Assembly: GCF_012489685.1 (NCBI RefSeq)
Contig: NC_080044.1
Span: 28,810,369-28,874,368 of the forward strand
Length of the DNA: 64,000 nt
Direction of reading: 5' to 3'
Source of the DNA: Lotus japonicus
Taxonomy: Eukaryota > Streptophyta > Magnoliopsida > Fabales > Fabaceae
How positions within the stretch are numbered: the stretch's first letter is position 1; every line of letters begins with the position of its first letter. A program made the position numbers and the translations under genes. The notes under the pieces are model-generated. The model was not told the origin of the DNA and searched no databases. It saw only the letters and a list, made by a program, of their open reading frames with translations. This document shows positions 53,928 to 63,647 of this stretch, piece after piece.

Positions 53928-54371
53928 AGATGGATCAGAACCTCTGACTATGATACTTCTTGATCAGAAGATGTCTAGTCCAGAAGGTAACTCAATCAGA
54001 GTGTGTGTACCCATTGGTACTGACTCTGAAGCTGAGACAGCAACACGTGTATCAGTATTTCTGATGCATAGTTCCTTGTGCCCGTGTGACAGTCTGTTAT
54101 GATTGCGTGTAGATGTGCTTCTCTCCTGTGTGTGATAGGTGTATTTACTGTTAATATCTATCTTTAATTTTCAACCGTTGATCTTAAATTGCTTTTTGAA
54201 TCGACAACGGTTATTTGTCAAAACCCACTATACACACACGATCTCCTTCACTTCCGGTTTTCACTCTCTCTCTCTCTTGCTATTTCAAAACCGCTAATCC
54301 TCAATTTCTCTCTCGATCTCTCTTCATCTTTCAACCTTCATCTTCTACCTAAACCTTCAACCGCTTCAAAA
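53928..54371 (+). other. pol to env-like spacer, copy C
   Basis: Same structure as in copy B: several in-frame stops after pol, conserved CCCACTATACACACACG (about 54223-54239), then a CTCTC/TTCATC-rich leader before the ATG at 54372. No gene. Confidence 0.5.
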
Positions 54372-57272
54372 ATGGTGAGTCAAACCAGAAGAGCTACTGC
54401 AGATGCAACCCAGTTCCCTCATATGGTAGTTTGTCTAGCAACGGGTCAAAGGGGTCCTGAGAATCCGACACAAGATCAAGGTCAAGCTCAAGAGCAGATT
54501 ATTCCAATTGCAGAACGGGGCTGTGCCGTTCACTGTGTATATGCTCCTGAGGAACTTCAAGTCCTGGCAGAATGGAGATTCGACCTCGACAACCTTGCTA
54601 CGAATGGGTATGATCTTCGTCCTGAAGTCCAAGTCCAAGGTTGGGGAAATTACTTCAACAGGCTTCGAGGACCGGTGTATGATAAACTGATCAAGGAATT
54701 CTGGAAGCACGCCGACTGCGATGATACTCAGGTGGTATCTCACATTCTTGGAAGAAAGATCATCATCACAGAGAAGTCTTTCGTAAACTTGCTGGGTGCA
54801 GAAACTGCTTTTGGGTATCGTTTCCAGTTCACTGAATCGAAGCTGAAACCCAAGACGAAGGATGAAACCAACAAGGCCCTGTACACCAATTACAAACTGG
54901 GCAAGACGAATTACAAGGTGATGGACCTTCATCCCAAGCTCAGGATCTGGCACAAGATTTTGCTCCACTGCATAAACCAGAGACCAAAGGGCAGTTCCCC
55001 AGACTACATCAACTTCAACCAGAAGGCGATGTTGTTCTTCATCCAAGACAAGAAGAAGATATGCCTTCCCTACTTCCTGTTCTCCTACTTGAAGGAATGT
55101 ATCTGGAAGTCTCGTACCACTGCCTCCATCAAGTCAGCAATCAAGTATATTCCCTTCGGGAGACTGTTGTCTGATCTCTTCATTGAGAGTGGCCTCATTC
55201 AAGATCTGATAAATGCTGGATGCACAGAGGATCTGACCACTATTGTCAGTGATGTCTTCACTGCAAATTCTCTGAAGAAAATGGGCCTAGTCAAGAAGAA
55301 GATTGCTCCTGCCCATGAAGACACATCTTCTGAGATCAGAAGTAGAAGGGTGCCTCTAAATGACTACCTTCTGTGGACACAGGCTGACAATCCTGAAGCC
55401 ATTAGGTGTTATGTTGAAGACCTAAGGGCTCAAGGCTTTGAAATTGATCTCGATGAATTTTTCAGCCGACTGCCGCCAGCTCCAGAGTTTCCTTCTCCTA
55501 TCAAGAAGAAAGCTCAGAGGAAGATGATCCTAGAAGAATCTTCTGAGGAATCAGATGTCCCTCTGATCAAAAAGAAGAAGGCTGGTCAATCCAAGAGAAA
55601 GCATGATGAAACCAACAAGCCTGATGATGGTGATGATGGTGATGATGGTGATAATGAGGATGGTCCTCCTAAGAAGAAGAAGAAGCAGGTCAGAATTGTG
55701 GTGAAGCCTACTCGGGTGGAACCTGCTGCTGAAGTGATCAGAAGGATTGAAACTCCTGCCAGAGTGACAAGATCATCAGCACATTCAAGTAAGTCTGTAG
55801 TTGCTTCTGATGATGATTTGAATTTATTTGATGCACTCCCCATATCAGCCATGCTCAAACACTCTTCAAATCCCCTCACTTCTATTCCTGAATCCCAACC
55901 AGCTGCACAAACCACCTCTCCACCACATTCCCCAAGGTCTTCATTTTTTCAACCCTCTACTACTGAAGCACCTCTCTGGAATTTGCTCCAGAACCAACCC
56001 TCTAGGTCAGACGAACCACCCTCTCTCATTACCATTTCGTACAACCCATTAACTTCTGAACCCATCATTCATGAACAACCAGAGCCTAACCCAACAGAAC
56101 CTGGACCCAGAACGTCTGATCACTCTGTCCCGAGAGCATCAGAACGTCTGGCTCTCAGAACCACGGATACAGACTCTTCCACAGCCCTTACACCCGTATC
56201 CTTCCCAACCAATGTTGCTGACTCTTCTCCCTCCAATAACTCTGAATCCATTAGAAAATTCATGGAGGTCAGAAAAGAAAAGGTATCTACCTTAGAAGAG
56301 TATTATCTCACTTGTCCAAGCCCTAGGAGATATCCTGGCCCTAGACCTGAACGTCTAGTTGACCCAGATGAACCTATCTTGGCCAATCCTTTACATGAGG
56401 CAGACCCTTTGGCTCCACAAGCTCACCCTGTCCCTGACCAACAAGAGCCTATTCAACCAGAACCAGAACCAGAACAATCTGTGTCTAACCAATCCTCGGT
56501 TAGATCACCCCATCCTCTGGTTGAAACTTCAGAACCTCACATTGGAACCTCTGAACCAAATGCTCAAATGTTTAACATTGGCTCTCCACAAGGTGCCTAT
56601 GAAGCTCACAGCAGCAATCACCCAGCCTCTCCTAAAACCAACCTCTCTATCATTCCTTACACTCACCTCCGACCCACATCTCTCTCTGAGTGCATCAATA
56701 TTTTCTATCATGAAGCCTCTTTGATGCTACGCAATGTGCAAGGTCAGACTGACCTAAGTGAGAATGCTGAACATGTGGCTGAAGTGTGGAATAATCTGGG
56801 CACTTGGCTAGTGGCTCAAGTTCCAGTTATGATGCAGCTCCTGCATGCAGAAGGAAGTCAGAGGATCGAGGCCGCAAAGCAAAGGTTTGCTAGAAGGGTG
56901 GCTCTTCATGAACAAGAACAGAGACATAAGCTTCTTGAAGCTATTGAAGAGGCTAAGAGAAAGAAAGAACAAGCAGAAGAAGCTGCACGTCAAGCAGCAG
57001 CTCAAGCTGAACAAGCCAAACTAGAGGCAGAACGACTTGAAGCTGAGGCTGAAGCCCTTAGATGCCAAGCACTTGCACCAGTAGTATTTACTCCTGCTGC
57101 TTCTGCTTCCATTCCAGCTCCTCAAGCTGCTCAGAATGTTCCTTCCAGTTCTACTCAGTCAAGCTCGTCCAGACTCGACATCATGGAACAGCGTCTTGAT
57201 ACTCATGAATCCATGCTACTCGAAATGAAGCACATGATGATGGAACTTCTGCGTCGATCTGATAAACCCTAG
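54372..57272 (+). CDS. SIRE 'env-like' ORF, copy C (966 aa)
   Basis: Start MVSQTRRATADATQ at 54372; an in-frame extension from 54189 is probably leader because it is not conserved in copy B. N-terminal transposon-protein-like domain (YFNRLRGPVYDKLIKEFW, FGRLLSDLFIESGLIQDL), then basic/acidic clusters slightly longer than in A (KKKKAGQSKRKHDE, DDGDDGDDGD, PPKKKKKQVR), a Pro/Ser-rich middle, coiled coil EEAKRKKEQAEEAARQ, and end LLRRSDKP. No signal peptide or membrane helix is evident. About 14 of the first 120 residues differ from B, far more than in pol. Intact; role unknown. Confidence 0.82.
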   Translation: MVSQTRRATADATQFPHMVVCLATGQRGPENPTQDQGQAQEQIIPIAERGCAVHCVYAPEELQVLAEWRFDLDNLATNGYDLRPEVQVQGWGNYFNRLRGPVYDKLIKEFWKHADCDDTQVVSHILGRKIIITEKSFVNLLGAETAFGYRFQFTESKLKPKTKDETNKALYTNYKLGKTNYKVMDLHPKLRIWHKILLHCINQRPKGSSPDYINFNQKAMLFFIQDKKKICLPYFLFSYLKECIWKSRTTASIKSAIKYIPFGRLLSDLFIESGLIQDLINAGCTEDLTTIVSDVFTANSLKKMGLVKKKIAPAHEDTSSEIRSRRVPLNDYLLWTQADNPEAIRCYVEDLRAQGFEIDLDEFFSRLPPAPEFPSPIKKKAQRKMILEESSEESDVPLIKKKKAGQSKRKHDETNKPDDGDDGDDGDNEDGPPKKKKKQVRIVVKPTRVEPAAEVIRRIETPARVTRSSAHSSKSVVASDDDLNLFDALPISAMLKHSSNPLTSIPESQPAAQTTSPPHSPRSSFFQPSTTEAPLWNLLQNQPSRSDEPPSLITISYNPLTSEPIIHEQPEPNPTEPGPRTSDHSVPRASERLALRTTDTDSSTALTPVSFPTNVADSSPSNNSESIRKFMEVRKEKVSTLEEYYLTCPSPRRYPGPRPERLVDPDEPILANPLHEADPLAPQAHPVPDQQEPIQPEPEPEQSVSNQSSVRSPHPLVETSEPHIGTSEPNAQMFNIGSPQGAYEAHSSNHPASPKTNLSIIPYTHLRPTSLSECINIFYHEASLMLRNVQGQTDLSENAEHVAEVWNNLGTWLVAQVPVMMQLLHAEGSQRIEAAKQRFARRVALHEQEQRHKLLEAIEEAKRKKEQAEEAARQAAAQAEQAKLEAERLEAEAEALRCQALAPVVFTPAASASIPAPQAAQNVPSSSTQSSSSRLDIMEQRLDTHESMLLEMKHMMMELLRRSDKP

Positions 57273-57421
57273 TTTTAGGATCTCTTCGCTTTTCTTTTTC
57301 TTTAACTTTGTTTTATTTCGTTAACTTCTATTTCTTTTTATATATTTATTCTACTTTGTTCATGTGTGATTATCTATGCATATCTATCTATATTTTTGTC
57401 ACATATGCTTGCAAAAATATT

Positions 57422-57427
57422 TTTATT
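57422..57427 (-). terminator. Poly(A) signal of antisense ORF, copy C
   Basis: AATAAA on the minus strand, about 42-47 bases after the antisense stop at 57469. Confidence 0.55.
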
Positions 57428-57468
57428 CATAATTTTTTTTTTTACATCATACATTCTTTTCCTAAAGT

Positions 57469-57861
57469 CTAGAATGGAGGATCCCTCCTCATTCTTCTGC
57501 ACTCCTGGCGCTGCTCTGACCTATCCTTCTCCAGACGCTCCAGTGCATACTGGATGTTGTTGAGCCTGTCCTTTAGCTCATCCCTCTCCAGAATCTCTTC
57601 TGCAGTCTTGAGCTTCTCTTCAAAACTCTCTTTTTCTTCCAGCAGCTTGCGTTCAAGCTGGCTGAGTTCTTGCACCTCCTCCACGAAGGCAAGAAATTCC
57701 CTCAGGTCTCTTTTCAACTCTTGACGCAGGTCCTTCTCCAGCAGTGTCCGTGTTAGCTCTGAGATGGTCCTAGTACCCTCTGGATGCCTGATGTTCAGGG
57801 ACAAGTCCTCCTCAAAGGCCTTCCTTCTCAGCTCTTCTAGTGCTACGATGTATGATGCCAT
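57469..57861 (-). CDS. Antisense 130-aa coiled-coil ORF, SIRE copy C
   Basis: Complete 130-codon ORF, again opposite to gag-pol. Start MASYIVALEELRRKAFEEDL, end RRMRRDPPF. It is the most diverged of the three copies but without any gap or stop. Invariant blocks include LNIRHPEG, ELTRTLLE, EFLAFVEEVQEL, LLEEKE, EEIL and RSEQRQECRRMRRDPPF. TATA box 57-64 bases upstream; AATAAA just downstream. Persistence of the frame in a copy that has lost its primer site and most of gag may only reflect recent loss. Function unknown. Confidence 0.73.
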   Translation of the reverse strand: MASYIVALEELRRKAFEEDLSLNIRHPEGTRTISELTRTLLEKDLRQELKRDLREFLAFVEEVQELSQLERKLLEEKESFEEKLKTAEEILERDELKDRLNNIQYALERLEKDRSEQRQECRRMRRDPPF

Positions 57862-57917
57862 TTTTTTTCTTTACTGAAAATTGTTCGAGTTGTGAAGCTT
57901 ACCTTTCTCTCCAACGC

Positions 57918-57925
57918 TTTATATA
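57918..57925 (-). promoter_or_regulatory. TATA box of antisense ORF, copy C
   Basis: TATATAAA on the minus strand, 57-64 bases before the ATG at 57861. Confidence 0.62.
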
Positions 57926-58652
57926 GGCTTCACTTTCTCTCCGAAAGTTAATGCTCCTACAGTTTCTCGAGGTTAAGTTCTTGGTAACTGACCCTCCTCT
58001 TTACTCCCTTGGCCGGTGGTAAACGTTCTTATCTTGCATTAACTCTTCTATTTATTTCGCCTAACTCTGATTCTTGCATCGTTTTCATTTTCTTTAAACT
58101 TAGACCTTCTCTAAGGGGGAGTACCTTGTACTTCAAGCTAAGTTTTTCACACCCCAAGCTTTTTGCTTATGACAAAAAGGGGAAGTAAACCCAGTTTTTG
58201 ATGTGTAAGATGTGTTAGTGTGATTTTTTTTCTTTTGGAGAATTTAAGAGTTCCACCTTCATGACCATAGATGTGTCACTGGGCAAATACAAGGAATACA
58301 TTTCACTTCTTCTGAAGTGATTATAATTTGACTCTGATACCCAAGACTCTGATACCTTGTCCGTGACTCTAATTACTTATGCGCTCTGATTACTCGATTT
58401 TCATCTATGTCATAAGTTTTTTCACTCTGAACTCTTATATCATTTAGCTCAGAATCTAGACTTTACTAACGTTTTCATCAAGTATTAGATTCAGGGGGAG
58501 CTAAGCTCAGAATCAAGCAGTGATTTGACTTCAGAATGAGCAAGATAAACTATTCACATCAGGATAAGTCTTACTCTATGTCTCTAAACTCTGAGTGAAT
58601 TTAGTTTAATGTTTAAGAATTGTTCATCAAAAATCTTAGTTTTGTCATCATC
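57926..58652. other. Non-coding 3' region of copy C
   Basis: Same as the copy B 3' region, with a purine run AAAAAGGGGAAGTAAACCC near 58173 and many CTCTGA motifs. No gene. Confidence 0.5.
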
Positions 58653-58666
58653 AAAAAGGGGGAGAT
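58653..58666 (+). other. Polypurine tract, copy C
   Basis: AAAAAGGGGGAGAT directly before the 3' LTR. Confidence 0.9.
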
Positions 58667-59872
58667 TGTAAGATCAAGTTTTGATCTAGTAGTACAACTC
58701 TATGTTTTGATGATTACAAGTTAACCTTTTGATATGAACAATTGTGGTACTCTAACGTGTTTTTCTGAGTGTGCTATTTACAGGCTCTGACCTCAACTCA
58801 ATCTCACACAAATCAGAAGCACTGTGTTAAAGAGCGACCCAAGCAACGCTTTCGCATTCACCATGTTCAGTATGAACAGTGGAAAAGCTTCAGAAGTTCT
58901 GAAGTTATACAAACTCTGATGTGGACTCAGTCACTAGAAGTTCTGAAGATCCAGAAAGTCTGATAACCAAGAAACACTGAAGGCTCAGATATTCTGATGG
59001 TGTAGAAGACTCTGAAGATCCAGAAGCTGATTAGTGAAGTTCTGATGTCCAGAAGCAAGATACTCTGAAGACCATGTTCTTCCCTCTGAGTTCAGAATCA
59101 GAAGAAACAATGGTCAGAGGATCTGGGCTTTCCCTCTGACTCTGATCAACCGGCTTCACAAGTTCCAATATGAAGCATTCCCCTGATCAGAAGTCTCCTA
59201 GGTTTAAAGGTCAAGTCGCTATCCAAGTACAAAAACAACTGTACCTTCCTGACGACCTACCTAACAGTCTCAGACATAGCAGAAGCTGGATTTTCCAGAA
59301 CTGCCCTCCAACGGTAGCATTTTCCATGCATCGCTCAACCCTAATCCTTGGAGTATATATAGAGACTGAAGACTGAAAGAAGCGGCTAGAAGCATTCATA
59401 TACGCGCAAGACATATTCAAATTCTTCTAAGCTTTCTTTCATCTGAAATTCATTGAGTTTACTATTAGCTTTTTAGAAGCAAATCTCTTGTAAACAATTC
59501 TTTGATAAACAGTTTGTTTAGTTCCTTTAGGAGATCAAGGTTGATCGGATCCTAGAGAAGACTAAGAGAGTGAATCTTAGTGTGAGCTAAGTCAGTGTAA
59601 TTGTTAGTCACTTGTAGGTTTCAAGTGCAGTTGTAACTCTTACCTGATTAGTGGATTGCCTTCATTCTAAGAAGGAAGAAATCACCTTAACGGGTGGACT
59701 GGAGTAGCTTGAGTGATTCATCAAGTGAACCAGGATAAAATCCTTGTGTGCTTTTCTATCTCTTATCTTTAGCACTTAAGTTCTCGAAAGATTTGTCAAA
59801 ATCTTTAAGGTGGAAGTTTTATACTGAAAACGTTATTCAAACCCCCCCTTTCTACCGTTTTTCATACCTTCA
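58667..59872 (+). mobile_element. SIRE copy C 3' LTR
   Basis: 1206 bases, TGTAAGATC...CATACCTTCA. It is visibly more diverged from the middle LTR than the two B LTRs are from each other, for example around 59020-59060 and a deletion near 59395. The right flank is GTAGG; the left partner is hidden in the gap. Confidence 0.9.
59354..59362 (+). promoter_or_regulatory. TATA box of copy C 3' LTR
   Basis: TATATATAG after CCTTGGAG, as in the other LTRs. From here transcription would run into the right flank. Confidence 0.6.
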
Positions 59873-59890
59873 GTAGGGACATATTTAGAT

Positions 59891-60263
59891 GCAGTACCTT
59901 AAGCTCTGTTCGTGGTGGTTGTGAGATTTAAGTTTTCAAATTTTTTAAAAATAAAATCACGTTTTAGTTTCATTTTTCTTGGTTTTAAATTTTACATAAG
60001 TTGCAAACGTGAATGGAGAGAATGGAGGTTACTTAAACATGTAATAACATGTGGCCACTATCCAGAATCTCCGAATTTTATGGATGTAACGTAGTACAAG
60101 TAAGATGTGATTTTAAAACTAAAAACAACGATTAAAAAACCTTTGAAATGAGGTTAAAATTAAAATCACAACAAATTTTCCCGAATAGGTTTTGTTTTGA
60201 AATTCACATTTCGAAACTAAAACCACAAACCTCAACCACCCCGAACAAGGCTTTAGGTGCTGG
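59891..60263. mobile_element. Foldback (MITE-like) element
   Basis: The left end GCAGTACCTTAAGCTCTGTT and the reverse complement of the right end CCAGCACCTAAAGCCTTGTT are imperfect inverted repeats, continuing through CG(T/G)GGTGGTTG. About 370 bases, AT-rich, non-coding. No clear target duplication, so the superfamily is unassigned. Confidence 0.65.
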
Positions 60264-60360
60264 TTAGTAACTTGAATAATTATTGACAATAATGAATAAA
60301 ACTAGTTTTGGAAAATAACCAAATTTTCTCAAAGTTAAAAGGAATTAGATGATTTGCTTA

Positions 60361-60431
60361 TGAGGTTATAATAGAATGGCATTCCTCATTCGACAAAAAA
60401 TTGACAGGTTCGAATAGAATGATATTCATTT
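60361..60431. repeat. Direct repeat, copy 1
   Basis: TGAGGTTATAATAGAATGGC...GAATGATATTCATTT recurs at 60949-61018 with about a dozen changes, about 590 bases away. Confidence 0.75.
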
Positions 60432-60481
60432 GAAGACGGAGGAAGAAGCAACGGGTTTAAAAAAAAAAAAAGGAAAAGAAA

Positions 60482-60681
60482 AAGTTAAGATTGAGATTTT
60501 ATTTCAACTATTTGAGTAATGTATCAAATAATTGTCTTGAGAAGTGACTAACAATGAAATCTTGACTTTTAGAAAGTTAAGATTGAAGTTCCCTTTCAAG
60601 ATGTATTTTATTTTAACTATTTGAGGAATATATCAAATAATTGCCTTGAGAAATGACTAACAATGAATTCTTGACTTATAG
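60482..60681. repeat. Tandem duplication, ~90 and ~109 bp units
   Basis: Units at 60482-60572 and 60573-60681 share AGTTAAGATTGA, CAACTATTTGAG / TAACTATTTGAG, TATCAAATAATTG and GACTAACAATGAA. The second has an extra segment near its start. Confidence 0.8.
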
Positions 60682-60948
60682 ACGGAAACACACGGTTCCA
60701 TTGACTTTTCCACGGAATCGCACGGTTCCATTGGCTTTTTTGCGTAACAAGTTTATTTGAGATGAATATTCTACGTTCTCCATTCCGACTTTCCTTTATT
60801 TTCTCTTGAACAACTCAATGCGACGTGTATGCCCTATATCAAATTCGCAACAAGGCCTTGCCCTCCCTGCAACCAACCTTAGTACAAAAGCAGATCAAGC
60901 CCTGGACACAAACCGGGAATGGCGTTTTTATGTGATACAATGTTTTAT

Positions 60949-61018
60949 GAGGTTAGAATAGAATGACGTTCCTCATCTGACCAAAATTGAAGGATTCGAA
61001 TAAAATGATATTCAATTC
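60949..61018. repeat. Direct repeat, copy 2
   Basis: Partner of 60361-60431. Confidence 0.75.
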
Positions 61019-61453
61019 CTGGTATAGTAAAATACTTTATTTTTCAATTCCTTTTTCACTTTTCTTGCAGAATATACAATAAGATATCATGTATATATAA
61101 AAATAAATTGAAACTATATATTCATGATTAAAATAATAACAATAAGAAAACAAATAAAACATAATCACTATTAAATAACCTTCAATACAAATATAAAATA
61201 GATATATTTTTAAACTCCGGAATTTAATGTAGTTGGCAGTAATTGTTCGAAATTCAAGGTCTATATAGATATTTATTTAGAATTTTAAAATGGATATATT
61301 CAAACATAACATGAAAGTATAACTAAAATTCAAATAATCATCAATAAAATTAAAAATATATAATCACTTAATAAAATTTATTGTTCACTATATTTTATGT
61401 ATCAAAATCGAAGTCGTATGTATTCATTTGTTTCTGAAATTCTCGTTCGCCTT

Positions 61454-62530
61454 TGATAGATGTGTTACACAATGGTCAGGATATTGTGCATAACATGCAT
61501 ACAACAAAACAACAACATTAAGTATACCGATTGAATGTTAAAGCAATAAAGAAAATAACACAAGGAATTGGTAACTCAATTCGGTGCAACGTCACCTACG
61601 TCTGGAGGGTTTTCACCCAAGAAAGGAAATTCACTATTTGTAGTTTAAGAACAATCGGTCTTACAAGAACACACCTTGTTCAAAGCCTTCCAACCTAAAC
61701 ACTACCCAGTGTATTTCTACTTAGTACTCCCCCTAAGTATGAGAGCCCCTATCACTTTCTCTCAATAATCACTGACTCAATGATTGAATTATAAAGTACA
61801 AAAGGATGTAGAGATTAACACTCAATGAAACACAACAACTCAGTGCTCAAAATAACAATGGAAGCACTCGAGTTGATTACAACAAACAATGGACTCAAAA
61901 AGTGAACCCTAAAAACAATCAACAATTCGTCTAGCATCTAGGGTTTCTTGCTGAAGATTAATAGATGCTCTGCAGGCCTTGGTCTTCGATGGGCTGAGCA
62001 TCAAATGTCCATATAGTAAAGATGGAAACAAATCTGGAAGAGACTTCTTTCCACACAACAATAAAAACCGAGGAAAAATAATTCAAACACTTGGCTCATA
62101 CAAATTAATCTTTATTCCTTCTAAAGATTAAATTCCAAATCATCAGAAGATATGCACAACTTGCAGCGTGTAGAATCATAGCAAATCTTTACAATTGGTG
62201 TCCATCCCCTATTTATAGATGTGAAGTTGGGCTTGGCGCCTCTAACCCCACCTAATGGGCTTGTTGGGCCTCTAAGAGGAGGCCCAAGTCCCTGATCCAC
62301 TCGTCGCCCTAAGCTGGCGCTCCTGGGTGAGGGACCCTGGGGTCTCGCCCAGTCCACAAAACACCGAGCTCGAAGCATGAGAGCTAAGTGTGTCTTTAAG
62401 TAGAAAAACTAAGGCGACGACCATGAGAAGCTAATTAATGCTAAAACTTAGGGTCTAATAACAAAGAACAATGGCCAACATGGCTTGGTAATTAAAGCTT
62501 AAAAATTAACATTTTGAACTTCTTGCTACA
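61454..62530 (-). mobile_element. LTR related to element D
   Basis: CACCTACGTCTGGAGGGTTTTCACCCAA and the CAGTGTATTTCTACTTAGTA...CCCCCTAAGTATGAGAGCCCC blocks match the D LTRs at 7385 and 24031. A minus-strand TATAAATAG lies at about 62209-62218. On the minus strand it begins TGTAGCAAGAAG at 62530, right after a purine run (CTAGGGGAA), as a 3' LTR would. No internal coding region follows, and the left edge is approximate. Confidence 0.6.
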
Positions 62531-63011
62531 TTCCCCTAGCAGCTCGAGTCCACAAGTGGGTTTGTGGCGATGATGCTTAGTTTGCTCGCCTTGTCACAGC
62601 TACGCACGTGCCCTGAATCGTGATATTTTGACATGTGTTGAGCCTACGCCACGCGTAGCCCTCCAGAGTGGTGCAAAGGTCAGCGAATCCACGGAATCTC
62701 AACTGCTATCTTTGAAACGTCTCTTCAAATCATAGTAAAGCCCGCCAATTTGAATTCGAACCAATAAGCTTCAGCCGTTGTAACTTTTCATTTAATGCGT
62801 TGCCCCCGTTTCCCGAAATCTGCGCCACACTCCCTTGAGTAATCATTCCACCTTTGCCATGATGGGGCACGATTTCCCAACCGCTGCTCGTCCCAACTTT
62901 TAAATTCTCCCTCATCCCCTCATCTACCACTTCTGGAATCCTTACAATCTGCTGAAGTTGACAACCTTGCGCCCTTTCCCCTTTTCATCCTTATTCTTCC
63001 TTTTAGCAGAA
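62531..63011. other. Spacer, no gene seen
   Basis: No supported coding sequence. The first bases (TTCCCCTAGCAG) look like a polypurine tract for the LTR on its left. The rest leads up to the ATG at 63012 and may be its 5' region. Confidence 0.4.
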
Positions 63012-63647
63012 ATGACTTCCCAACGCCGCACCAAAGGATCCTCCCGTTCCCGCAGCGCCTCTCCCGCATCACCTCCTTTGGTTAACCGTCCTCCCTCCGG
63101 AGGATTTCCCCTTATTGAGAGTGAAATCAACGCCTTCTGGCACCGAGTTTTCGCCACCCTTCCCCAGTCCACGAATAAAACCCCCACTCAAGGAGCCATC
63201 TGTCAACCTTCTGAGTAGCCCTTTGACGAGTCTGTCACTGAGACAACCCGCCAGGCAGGAGGGCTTTGCCACGAGAAGTGTCTCGAAGATGTCCTCGTCA
63301 CCGGGCGATGCATAAGCATCCGCCGGCCCTGGCAACATCGCACGATTGAACATAGCTTGGAAAAACCCCACTTCTTCTACGTCTACGAGTACGTTTTCCT
63401 CGACCTGGGGATCAAACTACCTTTCTCCCCCTTCCTTCGCCAAGTGATGAGGGAAATTAACGAGGCCCCAAGTCAACTCCATCAGATAGCCTGGGCCTTC
63501 ACTCGGTGTTTCGAGATTCTTTGCAACGTCGTCGGTCTTGAAGCGAAGACCTCCCACTTCTTCTATTTCTACGTTGTATAGCCAAAATCTTTGAAGACCC
63601 CGACCCCAGGGTGGATCTCTTTGAAGTCTCGTACGGGCCGGCAGCGC
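63012..63647 (+). pseudogene. ORF with putative gypsy-type transposon domain, truncated
   Basis: Starts MTSQRRTKGSSRSRSASPAS. One frame runs the whole length with only two stops, TAG at 63216-63218 and TAG at 63579-63581. Residues after the first stop include KPHFFYVYEYVFLDLGIKLP, REINEAPSQLHQIAWAF, RCFEILCNVVGLEAK and, after the second, GWISLKSRTGRQR. This wording and order resemble the 'putative gypsy type transposon' domain (Pfam Transposase_28, by recall) found in plant LTR elements. At 63648 a SIRE LTR interrupts it. Its role in such elements is not established. Dead copy. Confidence 0.65.

Larger units (their letters stand above)
60264..61453. other. AT-rich intergenic stretch with short repeats, no gene
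   Basis: No coding sequence. It holds a direct repeat pair (60361-60431 and 60949-61018), a tandem duplication (60482-60681), and two copies of CACGGTTCCATTG (about 60691-60735). The part 61020-61420 is especially AT-rich. This may be the least TE-like piece of the window, but nothing shows a gene. Confidence 0.5.
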
